The notes under the pieces: generated by a model | What the model saw: the letters and a program-made list of their open reading frames with translations, nothing else | What the model was told of the DNA's origin: nothing | The model's database searches: none | Part shown: positions 22,470-34,231 of the stretch, piece by piece | Position numbering within the stretch: the stretch's first letter is position 1 | How the letters are laid out: the number at the start of each line of letters is the position of its first letter | NCBI RefSeq assembly: GCF_964204865.1 | Contig: NC_135250.1 | Span: forward strand, 13,268,001 to 13,332,000 | Length of the DNA stretch: 64,000 nt | Source: Styela clava | Lineage: Eukaryota > Chordata > Ascidiacea > Stolidobranchia > Styelidae | Direction of reading: 5' to 3' | Program-made: the position numbers and the translations under genes

Positions 22470-22487
22470 ACATTTGGGGGGAGTTTA
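22470..22487 (+). other. Polypurine tract before the 3' LTR
   Basis: A TTTGGGGGGAG run directly precedes the TG of the 3' LTR, the expected place for plus-strand priming. The run is short, with TTTA between the G-rich part and the LTR. Confidence 0.6.
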
Positions 22488-23409
22488 TGTAAGTTCGAAA
22501 ATTGGCATTATCTTCTATCAATGGGGATTTCCCTAAAGTGAAACGACAAATGGAAAATTCCAGCTGTCCACATATGTTGCAATCGACTCTCGCTGGACAA
22601 GTCTAATCTTGCCTCGCTCTCACGTGACTCGCTGCCGTGTTTGACGGCAGTCGTTGCTTAATATTCGCATAGATTGCTTTTTATGTGTTAAATTAGTTAC
22701 GTTTAACGTCCGGTTGTAGGGATAATAATTGCCCATACCCAAGGCTTATGTTATTGGAACATATAACTGCTGTAACTTTTATTGTAGAATATTATATAAG
22801 TTATAAATAGACTGTAATTTGATTGATTGATTCTCTGAATCCTGAACTGAAATTGAAGTTATTTCTGAATATTTGTTATCGCCTGGCTTAAAACGTTTCG
22901 GTAAGTTTTAGTATTTGTTGTTTATGATAAGAATTCTTGTTATTAGTTCAAATAATATTCCAAATAATAATAATTAATTGGTATTTAAATTGTATATAGT
23001 ATTTCATGTTAATTAAATACTGTCAGTAGAGTTAGACAATGTCACATTGTTTAATGATTAAGTTTGCAAGTGCTTTAATGCATTATTGTTATTTTCTGTG
23101 GTCTGTATTTGAATATTTTCATTTAAATTCAGAAAACCGCTACGCTACACATCACCATACACATTGCATCATTCTGTTATTAGTACGCTACACCTCTTTA
23201 ACCTCATTCAACATTGTGAACTGTTTTACTGGATTTAATTCAATATATCAAATTTCATTGTACAACATTTGATATTTGTGGCATTGGAGGACACACTGAG
23301 AGTTGCGCGTTTTCGAATAGTTTTTCAAGAACCAAAGAACAGCCAGATATTTCAGTCACCCCCTTATGCGACACCTGTATTGGCCAGGATACATAGAAAA
23401 GGTGTTACA
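22488..23409 (+). repeat. 3' LTR of the BEL/Pao element
   Basis: 922 bp, same length as the 5' LTR and without a difference in the blocks I compared by eye. Followed directly by the target duplication AGTAT at 23410-23414. Confidence 0.95.
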
Positions 23410-23414
23410 AGTAT

Positions 23415-23660
23415 TATAATTAAAATTCATTGAATAATTTTCGAAAAAATTTATTTATTTTTATAGTTTTTTGGTCATAACTTTTGATATAATTAATAAA
23501 AAACAAAAATGTTAGTACCATTCAGTTGGTATTTCAGAGACGCATTCAACCAAAATTTTGAAATTTGCAAATAAATGGAGTTAGGGAACATATCATCGCA
23601 TATCGAAGCTACTAGGCTAACTAGGGTTTCATCGATTATTCTAATTTTCCGCCTCCGATG
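23415..23660 (+). repeat. Old interspersed repeat, right portion after the BEL/Pao insertion
   Basis: The sequence after the LTR element (TTTTGGTCATAACTTTTGATAT, TTGGTATTTCAGAGACGCATT, GCAAATAAATGGAGTTAG) matches about 62690-62870, where it runs on directly from the counterpart of the left portion. It confirms that the LTR element split one older repeat. Similarity fades after the GAAGCTACTA block. Confidence 0.75.
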
Positions 23661-24416
23661 TCGTTTTTTTGTTGTATTCGAATGTATTTGAATATAATGA
23701 GTGCATTGCACGTGCTCTTCATCAACTTTAGGCAAAGAACTCGAAAATATCGCTTAATCGCTTCATGATGTTATCAAAAACGCAATTTTTGCCGTAATTA
23801 TTAAGTTTTCCAGCGACGATAGGTTGTATTAGCAATTTAAAGTATTTATATGAGCAAGTTAAAACCTTTACCTAGTATTTTGGTATATGGCATCATTGAA
23901 TCGAACCATCACCCGAATAAATAACCATATTTTAAACAAATGTAGTTACCATTTCATGAACGAGACGAAGAATCGACGATGTATGAAAACTCAAATTCCC
24001 GCAGAATTAATTCCAATGCCCCGGCCTAGCTGGGCAATGAACTTTTCCGATCGAATGCAATGTTTCGTGTTCTGATGATCGTGATATTTAAAACTGGAGA
24101 ACAAAGAGAATGAAAGTGGCAAACGAAATAACTCGGCATCGGCATAAACGATTTAGACTTGCGGTATAGAAAGTTGTCCTAATTCCTACGCTTCTATGAG
24201 GTTTAGTAACAAGTTGTATCCCATTTGTAAAGTAGGAAAACTGTTACTAAAAGGTTCACAGAGCTTTCAAATATACCGCAGTTCGTTATACTCCATTTTG
24301 GAGCTAATTATCTCCTTGTAATCTGAATTTCAACTGTGTAGCGTTCAATTTCCGATTTCCAAGTAATGTATTTTTCCGAGTGGGATGCGTTCAAAATAGC
24401 TCACAATGTACTAGGG
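23661..24416. other. No recognised gene
   Basis: AT-rich sequence with short frames only (for example 23887-24075). It may include the distal end of the old repeat, but the second copy at 62.9 kb has diverged or ended by then, so I cannot place the boundary. Confidence 0.4.
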
Positions 24417-24560
24417 CAGTGGTTCCCAAACTTTTTAGAGTTGTGGCCCACTATTTATTACCACAGCTTAGGGCGACCCATTTAATTATTACGACATAAC
24501 ACAGAACACAGCAAGGGCTAATCATCGCAAAACTACCGTGTTTCTTCCCAAATAAGACCC
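24417..24560 (+). mobile_element. hAT-type left end, followed by a second terminal-like motif
   Basis: CAGTGGTTCCCAAACTTTTT followed by GTGGCCCAC is a textbook hAT left terminus. About 110 bases on, ACCGTGTTTCTTCCCAAATA followed by AGACC resembles the end of another, unidentified DNA element. Neither has a visible matching right end in the next few kilobases, so these are truncated relics. Confidence 0.5.
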
Positions 24561-26910
24561 AATTTGAATTTTAAAAATGATTTTAATTAAACACTACCCT
24601 CAAATTAAATTTAAAATGTGTGGGAGAGGAAAGGTTCAATAACCTGAGGTAAGGTGGAGATCACACCCCTATTCAAGATTGTGTGATATCGCAATTATGA
24701 TATTTGCTATTAATTATGAAAAATAATTGTGACATCATACGGTTTTCTGATTGAAATTATTTTTGGCGTCATAAGAGAGAAGTTCATGTAATATGTTGTC
24801 ATAAATTAATTTGAAAATTTCGTTGTACGGAAGATCCGTATGTTAATCACGCAAGTATAATGGATATATAATATGTTAAATATGAAAAAAAAAACTAATC
24901 AACCGCGTCACCAGTAAACTTGAAGTAGCTATTTCTATTTGTGCCAAGGGAGCAGGGACTTGACCCAAATCCTACCATTTTTGTATTTTTAGGAAAACGC
25001 TTATCTGGGACTTCAAAGTGAGGGGTGTAAGAATAATATTAAAAGGTATCTGAACATTATTTGATATAAACAATGAAGGTGACATGGCAATATTGTTAGC
25101 AGTGGAATGAGGATCGTGGCTTTATATAGAAGTATGGTTAGGCAGCAAAAATCGCCCAGCGTTACAAAACTGCCAAATTTCTCAAAACCAACTGGAAACA
25201 TCGCAGTAATTACAAGTGAAAAAGATCTTGTACAAGACCATCAATTCAGCTTTTTAATTGTTGTAACGTCGCCCCTCAGGATCAGTCTTTTAAAATCGGT
25301 AACAGTAAAATGACTTGGGCTGGCCATGTAGTTCAGATTGACTGTTCTGTACCATTGGCCGACAAACAATTTCATTATGACAAGGTAGCCTATTACAAGT
25401 CATCGTTGTATTAAAATATCCGTTCGCTGTATAAAATAGGCCCGGTGGTATACACCTGGCCACATATGATCTATTTGCAAAAAAAATGTATTTGAACAAA
25501 GTACACTAACATGCAAAAAGTACATATCACGAATGCTCCATATATTTTCATGTATTCCATTTCCCAAAGCCTTTGTACTACATAATAATATGTCCCGCAT
25601 CCATAAGTTTTCGAATCGATAACTAAAACCAACTTCTCATCGCTCCTGACAGAGCAGACACAGACTATGTTTGACTCATAAGTCTCGTCTGAAGTTTGCA
25701 CATTTTATCAGAGTGAAATATACCATAACAGTGTCCCAAGTACCAGATAAGTTTCCGGTGAATTATTGAAATACAATACGATAGGGGAAATTTTGTCCTG
25801 CTAATCTTCCAATTCTGGTCAAAAGATAACCGGTTTAAAAAAGAGGAAATCATGATATATATTTGTAGCTACAATTTAGCAAAAATAACTACATGAAATA
25901 TGGCTAGGCCTAGAAACTGTCGACAAAAATCAGAGTTTTTTTGCTCGAATTACATATCCCACATTATGTGGCGATAGTTGAGGGTTATGTTAAAAATCAC
26001 AAAAAGTTTCAGATTGTTTGCTCGATGGATTCATATAGAAAATAAAGCTCAAACTATTTGGGCGACAGCAAAATGTTGCCCAAATATTCACGTCGCCCAA
26101 ATACAGCAAAAATAATCCCGTGTTATCGACCAAATCGATAAAATAGTAATATATATATATAGGGTTACCATATTTTTTTGACTTCAAAGCGGGATGACTC
26201 CAGACACGACCTCTTAGCTGTGATCCTGTAACTTTACAGTTTCCGATTTTACTACATATGTCCATAGGCCTACATCCAAAGCCATCCCTGCTTCTTCATT
26301 GACTCTATTGGTATGTTATAGTCGTTGATTGTCATCAAGAGCTCATGCGCATATTCTCTGTCTAAATATCGGATTCAGTTCGAAAAATAACGATACAAAT
26401 GATCCGAATTTAGATTTTTTATGTACAGCAAAAGGAATAAAGAATAATGTATATATATAAATATATATATATATATATTTGAAGTCTTATATTTGTCGAG
26501 TATGTGTTGCTGATAATCATTCTTTCGCATTAAACTTGATTTGTAGATGGAGTTTATTGAATTGAGATTATTGCTCGATTTGCGACGTCTACACATTAAT
26601 ACCAAAACGCAAATATTTGTATTGTATTGTTGTATACTCGTGAGTAAATTCTTTTGTCGGGTTCCCTTGCCAAATTTTGTTGAATTTCTCTGGGCACATG
26701 ACTCCTTCTCCTGTTTCAATTATATGTATGAATATATATATATTCGAATGAATATGCATGTGGGATTGACTCCATTTCCATATAGGGATTGGCTGTCGGT
26801 ATAGCCGTTACTAACCTTATCGACATAATTAGCAGTGCCACCTAATTCTGTGGACGTGTCTGTTGTTTCTTAGCAAAAAAAAAATGGACTGTGCTCTCGT
26901 ATTTTTATTT
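24561..26910. other. Gene-poor stretch with TA microsatellites
   Basis: No frame here shows a domain. TA-rich runs lie at about 26148-26160 and 26450-26478. A small hairpin-like stretch near 26058-26100 repeats TTTGGGCGAC and GTTGCCCAAA in opposite orientation. A GGGTTACCATATTTTTTTGA block at 26161 resembles a MITE end without a visible partner. Confidence 0.4.
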
Positions 26911-26918
26911 TATATAAA
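26911..26918 (+). promoter_or_regulatory. TATA-like box upstream of the adhesion GPCR gene
   Basis: TATATAAA lies about 115 bases before the proposed ATG at 27028, leaving room for a short 5' UTR. Support is positional only, and the sequence is AT-rich. Confidence 0.35.
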
Positions 26919-27027
26919 ACAGTTTTAGAGTTATCGGAAATGATAAATGATTTAATTTCCGCGATTAGTAAAGAGGTATTGACTACAGTCTTTCATAGAT
27001 GAGGCCATGTAAGCATAGGTTAACATC

Positions 27028-30000
27028 ATGGTGTTGGGTTATAAGTACTTGCTGTTTGTTGGTAAAATTCTTCTAGAAATTGGTTTGGTACCGAATGCGG
27101 GTGAGTTATAGTTCATTGTTGTTTAAACTTGTTCAAATTGTAAATAAAATAATGTTTACAATTCTAATATTTTTCCACAACTATCTCAGTCTAATTAGCT
27201 CACTACTTCATGATATATTTACGCATATTTTCAGCAGCGAATCCAGTGTTTGTAAACACGGGGAAAACTACATATACCGGCTATTTTAAGGCAGTGGATT
27301 TTGAAACAGCAGTAAAAAGATGTCAAGATTACAAAGGAAGTCTTCTGTTTCCACGAGCCTTGCAAGATATCGTCAACAATTTTGTGTATCTACAGTCCAT
27401 GCCTTCCGAAAGTTGGATTGGTGCAACCGACAAGGATATTGAGGGAGACTGGAGAAACAATGGATCTCGTTTTACGTTCTCTTTCTGGGTTTTTGGAGAA
27501 CCAGATTCCACGTCAGATGAATTAGATTGTGCCTACTATAGTAAATTGAAAAATTATAGATGGTCGTCTGCCGATTGCGAAACTACAAAACCATTTGTTT
27601 GCGAAGGCGGTGGTAAGATACTGACTTTTTCTCATTAGATGAATTATAGTGCCACCAAATTGTTACTTAGTATAGCGTAGTAGCCTACCATATAGTATGA
27701 CATGTAAAAGCCGTTGTGACAAAGTTGAAATGGTACAACATCAAGTGAGGTTTCAACAGTAATGAGAAAATCGGTAGAACCGAACTGTTCGAATTTATTT
27801 AATATATTCTAGCTTCGTTGTCCAAGGTGCACATTAGCGTCTTTCACAAATGTCCAAAGTTGATACAATTAAGAAAATTAACAGGCTCATACAGAAGCAA
27901 GGACGCTAATCTATAATATGAATTTACAATTGATCACTCAATCAATTTTAAAAGGTTTCCGGTTTAATATTTCACATTTTTGGAAACTCCCTCAATTGTA
28001 CACGATGCTATCAAATTATGAAAGAACTATTCGTTTAGAATTTACATTAATTAAAAATTCCAAACATGATGGGCCATTTCACCCGCCATCAATTATTTTC
28101 GTGTTCAAGTTCATATTTAATTATTATTGATGCAGAAAATCCAAATATTGCAATAACCGAAAGTAGCCAGGCTTCAACTCTCCACGTCCACACAACAAAA
28201 CATGAACTCAAACAGACCACCAAATCTTCAGCTGCATTGTCAATCCCAATCACACCAATAAATATATCATCGAAAGAATATGAACTTATTACAACAATGC
28301 AATCAACCGAATTTGTATCTGAAGTTATTGATCGTGCCACATTTTCAGAAGCGCCAAGACCACAAAATTTGACTTTTCAGACTATTTTTGAATCATTGCG
28401 CATCATGTTGGAGTCCATTGAGGATGAAACAGACGTATATAATTTTATTACGACCGTAGAAAACAGCGTCAGTGAGCAACTTGCCGACGTTGCTTTCAGG
28501 TCAAATTTTAATGGCGTCTTGGAAAAGTTGTTTCTTGGTATGCATATTAAGATAGTCAATTCCACCGATGTTATAAAAATTTCTTTTTCAAATCGAAATT
28601 TAACTTCATTGGATATATCTCTTACGAGCCAAAATGCTATAGTAGTTGTATCCGCATATAATAGGGAAATGAAGAGTTGGCGGAATTTCATTGCACGGCA
28701 AAAAACATCCAAGCTATCAATAGACAAGGAGATTTCATTACTTCCAATAAATGGAAGTATATTTCATATAGCGTCATATGAAAAGACGAATGGAATTGTA
28801 CAAAAAACTAATAGCGCAGTAAACTTTACGATAAATCTACAAGGCGATCACACCGTACTGCAGTATCTTCATGAGAAGAAAGTTTTCCTACAAGGGGGAG
28901 TATTCAGAAGTTGTGCATTGATCAATTTACCCACCAAAACTTGGGAAGATACGAATTGCAAACACGCTGTTCAGGAGTACGGTCAGATCACGTGTAGTTG
29001 TGAACATACAACAACGTTTTCTGGCGTTTTGTCTTTCAATGTTATCTCAGTTTCGGACGATGTATTGGACCTTGTGATTGCTATTCAAATTACCTCAACG
29101 CTGTTTCTTTCAACCACACTTGTATTTTACTTTGTAGCAAGAAAACGTCTGAGGAAAGAACGTAGTTTCACACAAATCTACTTAACTTTATCTTTGCTGT
29201 TCCTGAATGTCGTTATGATAGTTGCTCAAGTGTCTAACAAAATTTCAGAATTGTGTATTATCATGACAGCGATGACACATTATTTTCTGATGACTTCATT
29301 CTGTTGGATGTTCAACCATGGCTACATTTTATACATTAAGACTTGTCATAACCCGCTGGGATTTAACATGAACAGATATATACCCCGTTTACACGCATTG
29401 GGATGGGGACTGCCGGGTGTAATAGCATCAGTCAGTGCTGCAATTGCTATACCAAATGAAGTTTACGTCGAAACGTCGGAAAACTATGAACTCCAGACGT
29501 CAAAAAATGTATCTTTTTACAATTTTCCTAAATATAGAACATGTTGGTTGAGTACGACGTCCCTGGTAAATTTATCAGCAATTGTACCTGTATGTCTAAT
29601 TATACTTGCTAACTGCACAATACTATTCAAGGTCACTTACGTTGTTTGGAAATTGTCAAAATCCAGTGAAAATTATCTTCCAAGTTCCGGTTGTCGAATG
29701 ACACCTCAACAATGGGATAATGCTGTTAAAGGTTTTAAGGCCTTTGCCACCCTATCACCGATTCTCGGATGCACGTGGATATTCGGCTTTTTGGTAAACA
29801 TTCCAGATGTAGAAGAAGTTTTTGTTGGTTTTTCAAGTCTATTAAACGGAATTCAATGTCTAGCTCTCTTACTAATTTTTGCTATTTTAAATCCGGATGT
29901 TCAACCGACAGCAGTGCGCCGTTATCGGGAACGATCCAGATTAAGACGACAGGCCACGATGTCACAAGGTGACACGAAACTTACGAACATGGGATCAAGA

Positions 30001-30033
30001 AGACTGCAGACAGTGTCTACAACAGTTCGATAA
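27028..30033 (+). CDS. Adhesion-type GPCR with an N-terminal C-type lectin domain (three exons)
   Basis: Exons 27028-27100, 27235-27612 and 28136-30033; phases close (73+378+1898 bases, 782 residues). Exon 1 encodes a hydrophobic leader (MVLGYKYLLFVGKILLEIGL), a likely signal peptide. Exon 2 is a compact C-type lectin-like domain: CQDYKGSLLFPRA, SWIGATDKDIEGDW, FGEPDS, CAYYSKL, WSSADCETTKPFVCEG. EPD stands near the place of the calcium-binding EPN motif. Exon 3 holds a Ser/Thr-rich linker, a GAIN-like region, a GPS motif at about 408-445 (Cys, Trp, Cys, then ITCSCEHTTTFSGVLSF) and seven hydrophobic segments at about 454-742, with RKERSFTQIYLTLSL, FCWMFNHGY and GCTWIFGFL as in family B2. The GPS cleavage triplet is His-Thr-Thr instead of the usual His-Leu-Thr/Ser. 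The cytoplasmic tail is about 40 residues. It likely senses an extracellular carbohydrate or matrix ligand; this is inference from the domains. Confidence 0.9.
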
Positions 30034-30413
30034 AATCAAGATATTCTGCACTCACTTCAACCGTTATTCATTCAAACTGTGTAGTTCAGTCGAAGTACTA
30101 TGTTTTAAAGGTCTGTTTCAACACATCATATTCATGAAACCCGTCATCGTTATACACAGAATATACAGATTATAACTTATCAAGTGAAGTAAAAGTAATA
30201 CGCCTACAATAGCAATGGCTTAAAACTACTGAATATTGTTCACTATATTTGTTTCACTAAATGCGTTTGAAGATCTTACGTGGTCCAGAGAGACCAGTGA
30301 CTATTTATATTCGTCTAGTCTTTTTCATTTAGCATTGTGTATCAGAACATCCGGTTACCCGTCTTTGTAAATATATTACCGCATTACTAAATAACTATTT
30401 AACCATAAATATT

Positions 30414-30419
30414 AATAAA
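30414..30419 (+). terminator. AATAAA polyadenylation signal of the adhesion GPCR gene
   Basis: Located about 380 bases after the stop codon, in AT-rich sequence; the first canonical hexamer I see in that orientation. Confidence 0.5.
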
Positions 30420-30514
30420 TTCAACTTTTGATTTTACCTATGTTAACTCAATCATAAATTTGCTTTAAGTTACCAAATGTGGACGATGGCACACCGAGGA
30501 TGTGGTGTTATAAC

Positions 30515-31031
30515 TAGGGATGGCGGAATCGAGTCCGGATTCGATTACAGAATCGATTCTTCGCGGAATCGACTGCATTGAAATTCTCGAGGTTAAAACT
30601 TGGATTGAAAAGAATGTGTAAAGTTTTGTGGCAATTCCTTCACATACGAGTATATGTATAAACTGCTTCACTGCTATGTTGAGTTGCTACGACGACGCAA
30701 ACTTGACTATATATAATATATATATAATATTTTAATAAAAGGCTTTAACGTTTATTTATTTTAAAAATCTCTGTGGGTTCTGAAGGATTCGTTTTTTTTT
30801 GTGCGATTTTGTCTCCTGTGACAGATTGAATAACCATACTACTTAGTTTCGGCCTTCTTGGCAGTCCAGAATTTGAACAATGTCCTCTTGTTTGATTTCA
30901 TATGGTATTGCTTAGGTTGGTATGTGTTTTCGGTAAGATATGTCGAGGAATCGGAATTGAGAATCGAAATCGACAATTTAGGAATCGGATAAGAATCGAA
31001 TACTTGTAAGTACTCATACTTAGCATCCTTA
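30515..31031. mobile_element. Nonautonomous hAT element, 517 bp
   Basis: Left end TAGGGATGGCGG, right end (reverse complement) TAAGGATGCTAA. Flanks GTTATAAC (30507-30514) and GTCATAAC (31032-31039) form a 7/8 target duplication. Multiple GAATCGA motifs in both orientations make up the subterminal repeats (30526-30580 and 30940-31000). It has no coding capacity. Confidence 0.8.
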
Positions 31032-31039
31032 GTCATAAC

Positions 31040-32126
31040 ATAAAAGGATCACGAATATAAAAACTACATAACAGCAATCACTCACACAAATTAGAAAAAA
31101 ATCAATAAAAACAGATTATGTGATGATGGACTAAATTTTTTTTTACAAAATCTAGGTAAGAGCTTTTTATGAATTACGTAAAATATATATGCTATTCCGA
31201 GAGTTTTCATTGTTAAAAGTTGACAAACACAAGTTAGGTGAATGCATTTTTTCCGAACAACATACACGATTGAACCACCAGAAAATAGGCAAATAAGATA
31301 TTGTTATCATTGAGATCGTATCATAGATAGAGCCATAAGTCTGGCACGGTTTTGAAATAGGGAGCCCACGTTGTTTCAAAACAGCATCATGAAAGAATGG
31401 TAAATCGCATTTCTAGGCTATTTTTTGTTTCAAATCAACTAGCTTTTATACCGCATGCGGGTTTTGTCCTTCTGTAACCAGTCTTTTTGTTATATTGTCG
31501 AAATAAATATTGGGAGAGAGTGGTGCTCCTGAAGTATGCGCACCAAGATGTCGCATAACCTGAACCCTGAGCAGGTACACAACCTGAGTTCAGGTTGTGC
31601 GCCATCTTGGTGAGTATTCACCAAGTGACGATTCACCAGGCAATTACAAGTTTTTTCGTCATCTCCATCAATCGATGTCATAAATATTGCATTGACCTTA
31701 GAAGGAAGGCTTTGTCATTCCAAGCATTTCTTTCCAAACAAGCTATGAGCATCCACTAATATGCGAGGCCCAATTTATTTCGGGATCAATCAAAAAATTG
31801 ACAAAGTCCAGAAATAATGATATATATCAAACACAAGATATTGTGTTCCAGTTATATGATAATCAGTAATCACAACGTTGAAACTGCGATAACTGACATT
31901 GAATTCAGTGCTTCTCTGACAGATCATTATAAGTTATAACGAACTTCTTATTGCTCAATACCAGTACCGATACATATACTAACCTCATATTTATACATAC
32001 AAATTCAAAACAACAAATTTGGCACTAAAATAATATTAATATAGCCATGCTGAGTCTGGACTATACAGGGTCAGCCCTAACTCGTGTTGCAGGTAGGAGA
32101 CAGGAAGTGACATGTATTCCAGAACA
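31040..32126. other. No recognised gene apart from a foldback MITE
   Basis: AT-rich DNA with short, unsupported frames. The only structure I can name is the foldback repeat at 31532-31619, listed separately. Confidence 0.4.
31532..31619. repeat. Foldback MITE, copy 1
   Basis: A self-complementary unit: the left arm AAGTATGCGCACCAAGATG, then CGCATAACCTGAACC, is mirrored by GTTCAGGTTGTGCG, then CCATCTTGGTGAGTATT. A second copy with the same arms lies at 46605-46679. The central loop has an extra GGTACACAACCTGA segment here. It would form a long hairpin if transcribed. Confidence 0.8.
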
Positions 32127-32134
32127 TTCTACAT

Positions 32135-33090
32135 CAGGGGTTCCCAAAATTGATTGATCGCGGGCCAGGAAAGGGGAGCGGCAATAAATGGCGCACTCAA
32201 GCGCCCTGAGAAAATTTTGACAAATAGACTCTAAATTAGGATGCAAACTTGATTTTAGATACACCTAGCATCGCAGTTTGTTATGTAATAAAATTAATAA
32301 TTAAAATAGTTAGGTGATGGAATACCCGAGGAATAAAAAGCACGACTTTCAACAAGGAATTTTCAACTGATAGCGACTAATGAAGTTACTTGCTCATCTG
32401 GCATACGGCCCTCGTATAAATGGCTACTTATGGCTTGTTTTGTTACACAAAAAAATCCTAATGTATATAAATATAATAAAAAAACAAAATGCCAACCTAA
32501 TTTAGTTTATTATTGTATATAGGCTTACGTGTAATTAGGGTTGGCTTGAAATCACATGTTCAAAACATGGCTCCAATTTGGTACATTGTATTCGCTAAAT
32601 TTCCCTCTTCAACAAACAGGCGAATAATTTTAGCGATGTTGTGGGCTACAATATATCATTTGACATTTTTTTGAACATGTTCGTTGTATTTCTCCAGAAG
32701 ACAAATCGCTGAAGTTTGATTATTTCCAAATAATAAATAAGAACGCTGCCATTTATCTAAAAGACTTATGTTTTCAGTGTCTAGTTTTCGTTTTTAGTAC
32801 ATCTTTAAGATTTCCTAGGGCTTATAACTGAAATACTGCCGTATGTAATCATAATACTGGTACGTATACATAAGATACCAGTATAATTCAATTGTTACGA
32901 ATATACACGTGCTTAAAATGTAATAATGATGTAACAATTGGCGATATCTAGAACGCAAAAAGGTAAACACATAAAGTGCTAAACGTATTAGTATCTATTC
33001 ACGGTTAAAGGTTAACATTTAACATCAAACTATTTAAGTTTAGCGGGTCATTTTAAATCGTTACGTGAGCCCGCGGTCTGGGAACCCCTG
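32135..33090. mobile_element. Nonautonomous hAT element, 956 bp
   Basis: Left end CAGGGGTTCCCAAAATTGAT, then CGCGGGCC; right end GCCCGCGGTCTGGGAACCCC, then TG: inverted terminal repeats with the GGCCCGCG subterminal block. Flanks TTCTACAT (32127-32134) and TTCTACAC (33091-33098) form a 7/8 target duplication. The interior is AT-rich and has no transposase. Confidence 0.88.
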
Positions 33091-33098
33091 TTCTACAC

Positions 33099-34231
33099 GA
33101 AACATCCTAATTATGTCGTTATACAATCTCGCCTGTCAATCAATTGAAACACACTGCTGCAAATCGCTGCAATAACACATACATATATAGACACATCATT
33201 CAAAAGAAAAAAAAACGTATAACAAATACAATATGTAAAATATTCAATCATATTTTAGTCATGTTTAACACAATTCCATTAATTTTCGCGGCGCGGGTTT
33301 TCACGTTTATCTGGTATGGTTTGATTCCCTAAGTATATTTACCAATTTGTACTGCCCAGTCGCTCAAATTGTACATTTTACCATGTGTTCTCCAGCGCTG
33401 CAAAATCTTCATCGCTATATTCAAGTTCGTGACGTTAGAGATTTGTAACAATTACCGGTATGTGCAGGAAGATTGATGAATAACTAAATACACAAAAACG
33501 ACAAATGAAATTCAAGATTATTTATAAGGTTTAAGAAATTTGTAGCATGAACGCCAGTAGCTTTTTACATGTGCCAAATAAAACAATAGTGCAAAAAAAT
33601 CCATACGATTGCGTTATATTATATCACTCATCTAAAAAGGCTTATAATCAGATCAGCACCCCGAACGTTCTCCAGTTGCACTGGAACTACTGCAAAACGT
33701 ATTAACACACGCAAAATTATACCCAATAGGCAGAAAGTGTATACTGTACTTGAAAAATTCATTTTAAGTACTATCGTAGGAATAAAAGATATGGGTAATT
33801 CAATTTACCCAGAAACACGTGTTTTACTGGAATCTTTGTGTGGCGTGTTTGCGCCACCAAGTGATTCGATATGTGGTAATTCTATTTCATAAACGTAGTG
33901 ATATTACCTAATTATTATTACTGACCATGATTCGATTTATATTCATTTTAGCCGAGGTAGGTTTCTGTAGTTTGTTCATTACAAGTCTATTTTTATTTTT
34001 GCATATGTCGGGCTTACAATAATTAACCAAATCCAATGGTTCATCTCAATACCGGGTTATAAATCTTCGATACAATTATCCGCTTTCAACTTCAAAATAT
34101 TGACTATTTCGAATTATTGTTCATTGTTGAATTAAGTATTTTCCGGTACAATATTGGAAGTTCGGGGTACATGCCATAAACAAGGTACGGTATATGCCTG
34201 CAAAGCTGCTATCCATCTATTTCAAGAGGAC
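33099..34231. other. No recognised gene
   Basis: AT-rich spacer before the first candidate exon at 34232. Open frames are short and featureless. The region probably contains the promoter of the candidate gene that follows, but I see no distinct TATA box. Confidence 0.35.

Larger units (their letters stand above)
15325..23409 (+). mobile_element. Full-length BEL/Pao LTR retrotransposon
   Basis: The element consists of two 922-bp LTRs (15325-16246 and 22488-23409) beginning TG and ending CA, one 2003-codon Gag-Pol ORF and a purine tract before the 3' LTR. A 5-bp target duplication, AGTAT, flanks it at 15320-15324 and 23410-23414; 4-6 bp is usual for BEL/Pao. The LTRs are the same length and identical wherever I compared them, so the insertion is very recent. 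The total is 8085 bp. Only 23 bases separate the 5' LTR from the ORF's first ATG, and the sequence after the LTR does not begin with the usual TGG of a tRNA primer site. There is no envelope gene: only 206 bases lie between the stop and the 3' LTR. Confidence 0.97.

Noticed and set aside
22282-22487. An envelope gene after the BEL/Pao polyprotein
   Set aside because: Only about 206 bases lie between the stop codon and the 3' LTR, with no open frame of useful length.
26375-26719. Minus-strand 114-codon ORF
   Set aside because: It runs through a TA microsatellite (IYIYIF-type translation) and has no recognisable domain.
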